The notes below the pieces were generated by a model, which searched no databases, was not told where the DNA came from, and worked only from the letters and a program-made list of their open reading frames with translations. Shown here one piece after another: positions 55,601 to 64,000 of a DNA stretch of 64,000 bases. Origin of the DNA: Amaranthus tricolor (Eukaryota > Streptophyta > Magnoliopsida > Caryophyllales > Amaranthaceae); assembly GCF_026212465.1 (NCBI RefSeq), contig NC_080051.1, forward strand, positions 20,635,446 through 20,699,445. Direction: 5' to 3'. Every line of letters starts with the position of its first letter. Within the stretch, counting starts at the first letter, position 1. The position numbers and the translations under genes are program-made.

Positions 55601-58506
55601 GAAGTCGTTTCTTTCAACCACAAGTTATTGTGTCACCTTAAAAACAATAGCAATTAACCAAGATAAATCTTCAGCATTCTAAAGGTAAATTGCCACTAAG
55701 GACAACAAAGGGCAGCAAACTCTATTCAATTCAATAGAAGTAAGGAATAGAAAATGGGATGGGTAATCATGATAGGGAACACACGTTGATTTGATTTGAT
55801 CATGTAATCGATCCTATATTGTTGGGTTTAAGACTTTGACATTGATGTTATGTTCTTTAAGCAATTCAATTTTGCAAAAAATAATTTTCTCAACAATAAG
55901 CAGAAACATAGAAAAAAAGAAGATTACATGGCTTCGGAAACACCAACATGAATGTCAATTACCTTCAAACCATGACTCCCTTGAGGAAGATAGCTGTCAC
56001 GCTTCACCCAGGCAAAGCAATCCAGGTGACAGGAAAATCTAGCACGACATTCACCTTGAACCTTGTCACATTGAAAACCAATTTCCTACATTTTTCAAAC
56101 CAGCATAAAACAAGATCAATATCGCTTGATTTAGATTGAGATGGGGAACATATAGATAAAGTGGGAAAATATTAGCAACAATAAAGTGCCAACAGCATGA
56201 GTCTAATGGGATTTGTATGATGATATTTACTAGAATAAAATGGTTCCCTCCCTAGCTAAGAACGAATTCTAATTACGCTTAATCGGAAGAGCTCAAAAAA
56301 TCAATTAAGTGTATCAAAAAATAGTAAGCTAAAGAATCAAACTACACACATCATCCATCTTTAAACCGTGATGAGCTGCTCTGCGTTCCAAAAATGGCCA
56401 ATCAAAGAAATCCCCATTGTACGTAACATATATACCAGGCTTAACTTCTTGCATATGAGAAAACCAGCTTCTTAAAAGCTCCACCTATGCAAGCAAGTGT
56501 TGCGTTAGAAAGAAAGGCATCTTTCTAGGACGTTTGAAGCCTAAACAAAGCAATTAATGTCACCTCATTTTTCACATTTCTAACTTTAAAACATCCTTCA
56601 AATTCTGGTTTTGGAGTGTACTCAAGATCTTCTATATCTTCCCCAACACACTGAAAACATCAAAAAAAAAAAAAAAGGTTAATATGTACTTAAAGCTTTC
56701 AAGCAATGTGCTTATACTCAATGCGCTATGCTAATGGAATTAAAGCATTGATCAATACCATACGATCACAAGAAAATCTTACATCGATATTGAATCATAA
56801 TATCAACAACGTTTATGCCGGGTATAAGCAATACAAAAATGAACCACAAAGTCTCTTATAAATACATCAAAACAATGAATTCTTCATTTTACCTCTCTGT
56901 TTATAATCAAATATCCTTGACCATCAACCATGTATGAAATCATCATTATCAAATCATACTCAGCGTCTGGGAATTTCAGAGGAAGCTTTGTAGTTTCGAT
57001 ATCAAATGCACAGACATGAACTTCAGCCCGTTGCAGCAGATCAGTCCTCTTCTCAAGCAAAACACCAGTACTAGATATACCAACATCATACCATTGTCCA
57101 CACCTCACATCTGCATCATATAAAGGCGATAAAATATTCAAATTAACATAGTAAGTCACAAAAATTTTAAACGAAAAGGGACAAACAAAATCAGTGGATT
57201 AAAATAAGGTTTACCGATGTCAATGCAAAATCGAACATGATAAGGAACATCATATTCGCGAAGATCAGTTATACAATCTACAAAATCTAGAGGCCGATGT
57301 TGACTGCAAATCACAAGCAAAATTATTTCTTCCTTAACATTGATATTGTGCACCATCACACCTAATTGTAGCAAAAAATTGAGCCTTACCCTTTTCCAGA
57401 GATGATTGACTCATATGCTTGAGCTGCTTCAAACTTTGCTCGGTTTCTATCGACAACTTTTAACAGGTCATTTCTCACAGTCATTAACTGTTGTACTGTG
57501 TCAAATGATATCTTCAAATATGACTTCCGTAAACCAGATAAATGATTTTTCTATGTCCAGGCAGACGGGGAAAATATAATCAGTCTTTTCATTAAATCAT
57601 GTGAGCTATTAAGAGAAATTGAAGATTTTTTATTAATGGAGCACTTAATATTCCTATTGTTCTAGTTGCCTACTTCCCTTCATATCTCAACCAGGAATTC
57701 AATAATTAAGAGATTGCACATCACACTTGATACGTGAAATTGTGATCAACTGATCATAGTAAAGAGTGGGAGTAGAGAATCCAAGCCACCAGATACTTAC
57801 AAGATCAAGGTCTTCTTTCTCCAAAAGTTCTATGTTAGCTATTTCATTCTCATACCGCCGTCTAAGATATGCCTCTACATCAGTCTCCATTTTATCCTGC
57901 AAAGTTCCCCCAAAAATCAAATAACCAAACCAGTTTTCGTTACTCAGGGATTAATAGCAAACAATAAACAGCATTGAATAAAACAAATAATTAAATACTC
58001 CTAATACACTTACTTTCGTGGCCGCGTAAAAATAGGGCCGAAATTTGTACTTCACCTTAAAACTAGATCCTTCCTGCAAATTCCAAAAATTAAAATCATC
58101 CAAAAAAATCCAAAAATTCAATAGAAACTTAGGGTTCAATTACCACTTCAACTCACCTGAGTAACAAAATACAAATCTACGCAACTATAAACATTTCCGC
58201 TATCCTGATCTTGAATCGAAGACTACAGAAAAAAAACAATCCAATTAATCAATCAAAACATCGATCAGTTCAGCAAAACCCTAAAACTCAAATTAACACC
58301 AAAATTTCAACCATTGACTAAATTATGAAATTAAATAAACTTACAGATGATAAAGTGAGTAGCCAACCAAGGCGCTTATCGCCTTCAGTAAAAACATCAA
58401 ACCCTAATTTTGATTCAAGCTCATCCTCCGCATTTCGAAGTGTTTGCTGCTGCTTCTTTCTTCTCCGATCATCTTTCCTATCTCGCCTTCGGAAATCTCC
58501 GTTCAT
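31423..58506 (-). CDS. POL2A: DNA polymerase epsilon catalytic subunit, 49 exons (one-base frameshift in exon 9)
   Basis: Nuclear leading-strand DNA polymerase with 3'-5' proofreading; in plants it is also tied to chromatin silencing and embryo growth. I placed 49 exons, all GT-AG. Coding sum is 6,635 nt; restoring one missing base gives 6,636 nt, or 2,211 residues, close to plant POL2A proteins (about 2,160). The N-terminus ([12 protein letters not shown]) is the family start. The exonuclease motifs, polymerase motifs A, B and C, the CysX cluster and the C-terminal zinc modules are all present with catalytic residues kept. The single defect is in exon 9: three A at 56460-56462 (plus strand) where reading needs four, between SW and SHMQE. 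As written, translation would end within exon 9. The other 48 exons keep frame, so this is either very recent inactivation, a rare allele or a sequence error. Introns carry hAT, Stowaway and MITE insertions. Confidence 0.95.
37349..37682. mobile_element. Fold-back MITE in POL2A intron 35
   Basis: The left end TTACACTGTGTTTGGACAAA and the right end (inverted, TAACACTTTGTTTGGGTTGA) form a terminal inverted repeat. The left arm is rich in GGAGGGGA and the right arm in TCCCCTCC, so the whole element can fold on itself. Similar words occur at 32640-32730 and 34840-34920. Superfamily uncertain (hAT or PIF type). Confidence 0.55.
47195..49441. other. POL2A intron 15, 2.2 kb
   Basis: Apart from the short duplication at 48139, no exon or defined transposon was recognised. 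Two neighbouring reading frames join correctly across it (CysX exon and motif A exon), so no exon is missing here. Confidence 0.6.
48139..48230. repeat. Short tandem duplication in POL2A intron 15
   Basis: ACAAATCAGTTTTGGAGCTA... at 48139 recurs as ACATATCAATTTTGGAGCTA... at 48187, a unit of about 48 bp with a few mismatches, away from splice sites. Confidence 0.7.
50557..52181 (+). mobile_element. hAT transposon with transposase remnant in POL2A intron 13
   Basis: It begins CAGGGGCAAAGCTAGG and ends with the inverted CAGAGGCGAAGCTAGG. The flanks CTTTGCAT (50549-50556) and CTCTACAT (52182-52189) form an 8-bp duplication matching at 6 of 8. It is 1,625 bp, opposite in orientation to POL2A, and should be spliced out. 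Internal sequence is mostly AT-rich with a transposase C-terminus only. Confidence 0.82.
51545..52080 (+). pseudogene. hAT transposase C-terminal remnant
   Basis: A broken stretch at 51545-51740 ([14 protein letters not shown]... with a stop) is followed by an open frame at 51802-52080 that carries the hAT dimerisation motif [20 protein letters not shown] and ends at TAA. The catalytic N-terminal and central parts are absent, so the copy is not autonomous. Confidence 0.8.
53906..54273. mobile_element. Stowaway (Tc1/mariner) MITE in POL2A intron 11
   Basis: The ends are CTCCCTCCGTTCT and the inverted AGAACGGAGGGAG, flanked by TA on both sides (53904-53905, 54274-54275), the Stowaway signature. 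The interior holds a 65-70 bp tandem duplication (TACTTTCAATACAATCATTA and TACTTCCAATACAATCATTA units). A second copy lies at 60702. Confidence 0.9.
55085..55750. repeat. Three-copy tandem repeat of about 212-226 bp in POL2A intron 10
   Basis: Units start at about 55086, 55298 and 55524 with ACATC(G/A)CAA(T/C)GTATCAAG. They share AGCATGGGGGAGCGAGGAAG (AGCATAGAGGAG in unit 3) and GGACGACAAAGGGCAGCA. Unit 1 lacks 14 bp (around CAACCACAAGTTAT) present in units 2 and 3. The third unit carries most of the differences. No coding capacity. Confidence 0.88.
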
Positions 58507-58620
58507 TATTAACCTAATTTGGTAGAAAAATAACAGATCTAGAGCAGAGAAAAATGAAAGATAGTAGATATTGGGAGTGAGAAAAAGTTAAGTGAAGAAT
58601 GACGACGGAAGACGTACAAA

Positions 58621-58630
58621 TTGGCGGGAA
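58621..58630. promoter_or_regulatory. E2F-type site in the POL2A promoter
   Basis: TTGGCGGGAA, a full match to the E2F consensus, lies 115-124 bp upstream of the POL2A ATG. Replication genes including polymerase epsilon are known E2F targets, so S-phase induction is likely. Confidence 0.65.
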
Positions 58631-58678
58631 GAAGAATGTAATTGTTGGGGCTTAGGGCTTGGAAAATGAAAGCTGGAA

Positions 58679-58688
58679 TTTCCCGCGC
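58679..58688. promoter_or_regulatory. Second E2F-type site in the POL2A promoter
   Basis: TTTCCCGCGC, another E2F match, lies about 49 bp further upstream of the first site and in inverted orientation. The pair supports cell-cycle control of this gene. Confidence 0.65.
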
Positions 58689-58793
58689 ATTGTGTTTTAT
58701 TTTTTATGTGACGGAAGTGCCCTTGCTCAACCCACTTCGGTTCATTATTTTGCCCCTTCGTTGATTAATGAGGCGCCGTTTGGTTTAGAGAAT

Positions 58794-59556
58794 ATCATTA
58801 TCTTACCCAGTGTATCCCGCTTATAAAAAAACTATAGATAGGGTTTGGGGAGGAAAAGACGGCGGCAACTCATATTCATAAAGGAGAACACGGCCAAAGG
58901 AGTTCTCCAACTCGAGAAAGATAAAGAGACGTAACTACACAGGAAAGACAAATTAAATGCCTATAAATAAAATAAATAACTAGAACCAACTACAAAATAA
59001 AGAAAACAAAAAAACTAATAATAAAAGAAACGAGAAAAGCAAAAGGATAAGAACACCAAAGGGTAATCTAAGAGTACATCAGTAGTCTAAAATATGGATA
59101 TGGCGCCTCCAATTACCTCTATCTCTAGTCAGGCCCTCAGAGAGGTATAACTCATGCAAGTTAACTTTTATTTGCTCATCCAAAATTCTCCTAGGTCTTC
59201 CTCGACTCTTCTTATCCTCTACTATAATGCTTTCCCTCACAGGGGCGTCAAAAGTCTTTCTTTGCACATGTCCAAACTACCTCAATCTATTTTTGGCATC
59301 TTTCCAAAAATAGAGGCTAGCCCTAGTTTGTCCTTAATCTCTTGGTTCCTAATTCGATCCATCAATATCTGCCCACACATCCACCTCAGCATACGCATTT
59401 CTGTAACTTCCATCTTATGTTTAAAAATTTTCTTTACAAGCCAACATTCAGTCCCATATAGCAGAGCAGGTCTGATTGCCGCCCAGTAGAATTTTCCTTC
59501 TAGTTTGCGTGGGAATTTCCTATCACATAGCACTGCGGTGGCTGCTCGCCACTTGC
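58794..59556 (-). mobile_element. 5'-truncated RTE-type LINE upstream of POL2A
   Basis: On the minus strand 59533-59282 encodes the LINE tail (MEVTEMRMLRWMCGQ) and 59267-59079 the next part, with frame breaks. Its 3' UTR near 58800-58860 has GCGGGATACACTGGG. The flanks GCCGTTTGGTTTAGAGAAT (58775-58793) and GTCGTTTGGTATAGAGAAT (59557-59575) form a target-site duplication of 19 bp with 2 mismatches, so both ends are fixed. It is about 290 bp upstream of the POL2A ATG, just beyond the E2F sites. Confidence 0.82.
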
Positions 59557-59575
59557 GTCGTTTGGTATAGAGAAT

Positions 59576-60701
59576 GTTAATGAAATAAAAGATATTTTTT
59601 AAAATAAATACTCATTTGTCATTGTAAAATGTTTCATTTGTTGTTTTCATAAAGAATCTTTTTATTATATCACAAATATATATATATATACGCCATGAGC
59701 AGTGAGTAGGCAGTTATCTACCTGCTCTGCCAACTTTATACGATTATACTCATACTCCCTCCTATTCATCCTAAAGTCCTATTCGACTGGTTATATTTGT
59801 TGATGCAATAAATCTATCATTAATATTTTTAAGTGTACAAATAAAAAAATTGTAAAAAGTTAAAATGAATGATTTTTGCATTGAAACGAATTAAACAATA
59901 TCTTACTTGACTATATTATAACTTATAACTAAAAATAAAATCTAAGTTAAGAGTGATTGATGAATAGTATCAAAAATCAAATATGAGTATGACACTGTGA
60001 GGTTCAATAGGATGGGGTATCATATATACTCCCTCCCATTCACCACAAGTGTCCAATTTAATTTTTGGACACTATTTATCTCATACTTTTAATTCGTATT
60101 TTATTATTAATCTATAACTTAAAACATAGTTAAGTGAGATTTTGTTTGATTTGTCTTAATACAAGGATTATTTATATCAACTTTCCATAATTTTTAATTA
60201 TGCACAATTAGAGATTTGAATAAGTGGATTGGATAAAATCCATAAAGCAAATGTGACACTTAATGGTGAATAGAACGAAGTATTATATTTACAAATTCTG
60301 GTATGAAATGTCTCACCGTGAGACATGTCTCATATTTAAATTAAATATCTCAATAATAGAAATTTTTAGCCTATGCACTTTTTGTTTTGAGATCGTCTCA
60401 CCGTAAGACTATTTCATATAAGAATTTTGTGATATTATATTATATAATATAAAAAAATAAATTTTTTAATAGAAATTTATTTAAATGTGCAAAATAAATT
60501 TTATAGTTGCATACACGCCAAGACGACATTTTCTAAGGACGCATTGAGTTTCCAATGGTGTAAAATTCACATTTTTCACTTACTTGTCAAAGGTTAAATT
60601 GGTTGGCCCGTGAAGAATGAAACCCAACGCACATATCCATGGTTTATCTTTGTCATCCAACATCGTGATTAAATCCGAAAATTGCTCATGGAAAAATATT
60701 A
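59576..60701. other. AT-rich intergenic region with one MITE
   Basis: No gene recognised. It contains the MITE at 60302-60418 and CTCCCTCC words near 59755 and 60029 that may be worn Stowaway-type ends (59755-60020 and onward), but no paired end with TA duplication was confirmed. Confidence 0.45.
60302..60418. mobile_element. Second copy of the small MITE seen at 1019
   Basis: TATGAAAT...ATTTCATA ends with CCGTGAGACATGTCTCAT inside. It is about 117 bp and matches the reverse complement of 1019-1140, including CAATAATAGAAA and TTTTAGC. Confidence 0.55.
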
Positions 60702-61031
60702 CTCTCTCCGTTCTTTTTTGATCTTCTATATTACTATAACGAGTAGTTTCAAAAGTTCTCCCACTTTAGAATACTTTCTATTTTTAGAAAATTTTATCCC
60801 ACTTTTACCCCTTAAAACCCCCCTCTTCTTTTAATGTACCCCTTTTCTTTTATTTATAATTATTTTCTCTCTCATACTTTCAATACAATCATTACTTCAC
60901 ACTACTATTTAATTAAAATAATACCCACTACAACCTCATACTTCCAATACAATCATTACTTAACACTACTATTTAATTAAAATAATACTCACTACAACCC
61001 AAAGATTTTATCTTGCTTAATATGTGTGAAT
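60702..61031. mobile_element. Truncated Stowaway MITE, same family as 53906
   Basis: It starts TA|CTCTCTCCGTTCTTTTTTGA and stays alignable with the 53906 copy, including the internal duplication, to about 61031, where the right terminal repeat should follow but does not. Confidence 0.82.
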
Positions 61032-61482
61032 TAGATTTTGTGAATCTTTTTTTTGTGAAGAGTGAAACCCAATGCACCTAAATTTTGTGAAGAATGAAAC
61101 CCAACGCACCTAATTTTTAAATTTTTTTTTGTGAAATTTTGTGGAAAAAAGTATTGGATTAGTGAATAAGACAAAAAAAAGTTGATGATAGAAATTAATG
61201 GTTAGAAATGACAGAGATAATAAATTTGTGATTTGTATTAAAAGAAAAGAGTGTGAGATCATTAAAAAAAATAATGGGTGCAAAACGAGTAGGTCAAAGA
61301 AATATAGAAAGATGTGCAAATTGAGAGGGGAAATTACACGTGGTAACCCTGAGGTTTTAGGTTTTCCACCAGGTAACAAAAATTTAAAAAAATCCACGCG
61401 GTAACTCGGAGGTTTACCTAATTGTTCCACCGTGACCTTTTTACACATTAAACGTTAACAAACGTTAATTCCGAAACTTTAA
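61032..61482. other. Intergenic, no feature recognised
   Basis: Contains a small direct repeat (GTGAAGA(G/A)TGAAACCCAA(T/C)GCACCTAA at about 61055 and 61088) and a G-rich patch at 61320-61440 (TGGTAACCCTGAGGTTT) that may be old repeat sequence. Confidence 0.4.
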
Positions 61483-61708
61483 TGGTAACACCCCGGCCCC
61501 TCGAACTGTTGGTGACTATTCATGGAGACTGTAGACTAGCCTCACAAACCAACACAAGTCTTTCCAGCGCACTTTGGCCTCACTCGTGCACACCCCGGAA
61601 AACTTCCCAAGAGGTCACCCATCCTAAGATTGCTCCCCACCAAGCACGCTTAATTGTGGAATTCTTAGCAAATGAGCTCCCGTGTAAAGAAGATCCACCT
61701 TGTTGATA
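61483..61708 (-). mobile_element. Cassandra LTR fragment, reverse orientation
   Basis: Reading on the minus strand it matches 13390-13618, including the 5S-like box A (GTTAAGCGTGCTTGG form as ATTAAGCGTGCTTGG) and box C (GGATGGGTGACCTCTTGGG), and ends GGGCCGGGGTGTTACC. The first about 40 bases of the LTR are missing. Confidence 0.8.
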
Positions 61709-61731
61709 TGCCTAACGTGTGGCAGTAAACC

Positions 61732-61825
61732 TTTGGAGCAATCTTAGAATGGGTGACTTCCTTGGAAGTGTTCCCGGGTGTGCACGAGTAAGGCTAAAGT
61801 GCGCCGGAAAGACTTGTGTTGGTTT
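61732..61825 (+). mobile_element. Second Cassandra LTR fragment, forward orientation
   Basis: It matches the 13350 LTR from GGAGCAATCTTAGGATGGG through GGAAAGACTTGTGTTGG, then stops where the hAT element begins at 61826. Relative to the preceding fragment it is inverted, with about 23 bp of unrelated spacer. The 5S box C is kept in altered form (GAATGGGTGACTTCCTTGG). Confidence 0.75.
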
Positions 61826-64000
61826 CAGGGCCGTCTCTTACATTTTGGGGACCCTAGGCGAAATAGTATAATGGGGGCCTTGAAGAACGATAGAAGATTT
61901 CAAAAAAACCATTCATTAAAGCACAAAATATTTTGACAAATTACATCTCCAATTTCACTAGATGCAAAAAACAAAAAAACTCAAAAAATCATAAAAAAAT
62001 GAGTTCTATGGGCTTTTCGAGTTGCAAAATCATTAATAAGAGTATCAACATCGATCTTCTCCATAAAATCTTTTTCCATTGATAAAATTGCAAGATTATT
62101 CAATCGCTCTTGTGACATTGATGACCTCAAGTAAGTTTTGATCAACTTTAATTTTGAAAAACTCATTTCGGTTGATGCCACAGTCACCGGAATTGTTAGA
62201 AATATTCTATAAGCAATAAAAAATTTCACATGGATAACAATCTGCAGATTTGACAAACTCAAAAATTTCAGTTGCTGACATTACATTATTTGTCAAATTA
62301 GATTGTAACACTTTCAATTATAAATAAAGATCATTTAAATTAACATCTGAAGAATCTACATGGGAAAAAGTAGAGTTAAAAGTAACACAACGTTCTCTCA
62401 ACTCATTTTCATCTAATTATTTTAACTTGTTTGAATCAAATTAAAAATGCAAAGATATTTTGAAAGGTTTCTAATTGCTCAAATCTATTTGCGAAAGAAG
62501 TAATTGCCATATCCACAAGAACCAAAACATACTCGACCCTAAATAATTCTTCAGGTGACTGATTTTGTTCATTGTCTAAATTATTTTCACCAAAATGTTT
62601 TTTTCTAATAACATGACGCTTTGTTGGAAGAATAGCCTCTACATCCATATCAAGTGCATTATTTTTAGCAATATTCATGCAAGAAATAAAACCTTCTTCC
62701 CTAAACTTTTCAAAAAATGACACCATACTTTTTACTTGTTCAATGGTGGTGTCAATACACATAGATTTAGATTGCAATTTTTTGCTTACCTTATTTGTAA
62801 CAAATAAAAATTCATACCAAATTATCATACCAAGCAAAAACTCAAAATTTCCAAGTGCATTATACAAAGACTCCGCTTCACTCTTTGTCTTTGCATCATT
62901 ACCACAAGAATCATATAATTTTGACAGAGCTAACCTTAATTGGGGAGTTTGAAATCTAATTACTTAAATACTTTTAATTCGACTCTCCCAACAAGTATTA
63001 GATAAACACTTAAGAGTAAGTTCGGAAACATTGTGAAGCAAAATTTTCCATCTTTTTGTAGAACCAGAAAATAACGTGTAAAGGTGTTGAACAATTCCAA
63101 AGAATGAAATAGCTCTAGTGCAAGAATGTGTCATGTCGCTAAGAGATAGATTTAAACTATCACAAGCACAAGGCATATATAATGCTCTCGGGTTCATTTC
63201 AAGTAAACGCTTTTCCCTTCATATTTGAGCCATTATCATAACCTTTGCCCCTTATGTCATTAATATTAGATCAAGAGACTTTAAAGCGTTTTGCAATCCT
63301 ACAAAAAGTCCTAATCCTAATGTATCATCCACCTCTAAAAACTCTAAAAAGTACTCTTCAATTTTATTTTTGGATATATTCACACAACTTATTATCAAAG
63401 TCATTTGCTCTTGATGAGCAATATCCGGGGTACAATCAAGAATTATTGAAAAATATTTAGATTCTTTGATTGTTTTGATTATAATATTTTTCACACTATG
63501 GGCCAATATAGAAATCATTTCATTTTGAATGTTATGCCCAAGATAATGATAATGGATTTCACGATTCTTAATGCATCTAACATGATCTTGCATTATAACA
63601 TCAAATTCTGCAATCATTTCAACCAATCCTAAGAAATTACCATTACTATCTTGATAAAGTTTTTCATTTGATCCTCTCAAAGGCAAATTATATATGAGTA
63701 GCACAACATTTAAGAGCAGAATAAATTCTTAGTATCACTTGTCTCCATCGTTCTCTCTCTTTTGCAATAGCTTCTTGTAAGTTTTTATCAATTGTTTCAT
63801 TTTTATTCAACCTTACCCTTAACTCATTTCAAGTAATCATATTATTCACATGTCTTGCTATTTTCAAGTTGTTTGAGTCTCTCACTAATATGTTTCCAGT
63901 CCTTTAATCCTTCAGTTGACAACAAACAATACTAACAATTTTAAACAATCTGCAACAAAAACAAAATACTTTATCAACATATTTAGAATAAATCAACCAT
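61826..64000 (-). mobile_element. hAT element, runs off the window
   Basis: It begins CAGGGCCGTCTCTTACATTT, a CAGGG hAT end with the GGGGACCCTAGGCG start seen in related elements. It interrupts the Cassandra fragment. Its transposase lies on the minus strand, with the C-terminus nearest this end. The other end and the 8-bp target duplication (left copy would be GTTGGTTT) are outside the window. Confidence 0.75.
61981..63704 (-). pseudogene. Broken hAT transposase (TTF-type relative)
   Basis: Four open blocks lie in transposase order on the minus strand: 63704-63252 (with [16 protein letters not shown], the first catalytic Asp block of this hAT group), 63197-62964 (ALYMPCACDSLNLSLSD, then TCWESR), 62867-62436 (central helical part), and 62262-61981 (dimerisation motif LTIPVTVASTEMSFSKLKLI). 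Frame changes and stops separate them, so it is not functional as one protein. The order and motifs support a TTF-finger hAT family; the finger itself would lie beyond 63704. Confidence 0.78.

Larger units (their letters stand above)
52856..58506 (-). other. POL2A: POL2A exons 1-13: N-terminal and proofreading exonuclease domains
   Basis: Exons: 58506-58345, 58222-58157, 58073-58014, 57896-57801, 57550-57390, 57303-57215, 57110-56893, 56650-56564, 56483-56350, 56085-55963, 54931-54848, 53287-53123, 53032-52856. Exo I is FDIETT (Asp/Glu codons at 57003-56995, about residues 248-250). Exo II is NGDFFDW in exon 9 (about residue 336). Exo III is YSVSDA in exon 12 (about residue 436). All acidic residues are kept. 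Exon 9 starts VELLRSW, then loses one base. Introns 10 and 11 are long and hold a tandem repeat and a Stowaway element. Confidence 0.92.

Noticed and set aside
56350..56563. Rescue of POL2A exon 9 by another splice acceptor
   Set aside because: Exon 8 ends in phase 0 and the VELLRSW part reads correctly from the AG at 56485-56484; no AG one base away exists to place the downstream frame in phase.

Overview
This is a plant nuclear window, almost certainly a dicot. The evidence is intron-rich genes with GT-AG splice sites, plant-only families (a root-cap protein, a phosphorelay HPt-like protein, a plastid-targeted aldo/keto reductase, a POL2A-type DNA polymerase epsilon) and a typical plant transposon load (Ty3 chromovirus, 5S-carrying Cassandra TRIM LTRs, RTE LINEs, hAT, Mutator-like and Stowaway elements). 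I cannot fix the species from sequence alone.

Layout. 168-1839 (-): secreted Cys-rich root-cap protein, 2 exons. 3432-6282 (+): five small exons, assembled by hand, of an HPt-like gene whose phospho-accepting His position is Gln. 6675-8375: Mutator-like element with a nested hAT element, each with a target-site duplication. 8840-15735: 5'-truncated, decayed Ty3/gypsy element whose 3' LTR holds a Cassandra solo LTR. 15760-16590: LINE 3' end. 16989-24076 (+): 9-exon aldo/keto reductase, whose first intron holds LINE debris and a decayed copy of exon 1. 28554-31002 (+): a spliced-structure pseudogene of a CX9C-type plant protein. 31423-58506 (-): the complete 49-exon gene for the catalytic subunit of DNA polymerase epsilon, about 27 kb, with hAT, Stowaway and MITE insertions and a 3-copy tandem repeat in its introns. 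58600-58690: two E2F-type sites in its promoter. 58794-59556: LINE inserted about 290 bp upstream of the start codon. 61483-61825: two inverted Cassandra LTR fragments, cut by a hAT element that runs off the window.

The most notable points are these. (1) The polymerase epsilon gene keeps frame in 48 of its 49 exons but has a one-base deletion in exon 9, inside the proofreading domain. (2) A pseudo-HPt-like gene, split into exons too short for ordinary ORF finding, lies upstream. (3) The aldo/keto reductase has a duplicated first exon that keeps its splice phase but has lost catalytic residues. (4) 5S-bearing Cassandra LTRs occur at both ends of the window.

The genes are not an operon or pathway. 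Each is an independent transcription unit separated by transposon-derived DNA. The root-cap and HPt-like genes are divergent across a 1.6-kb spacer; the pseudogene and the polymerase gene converge.
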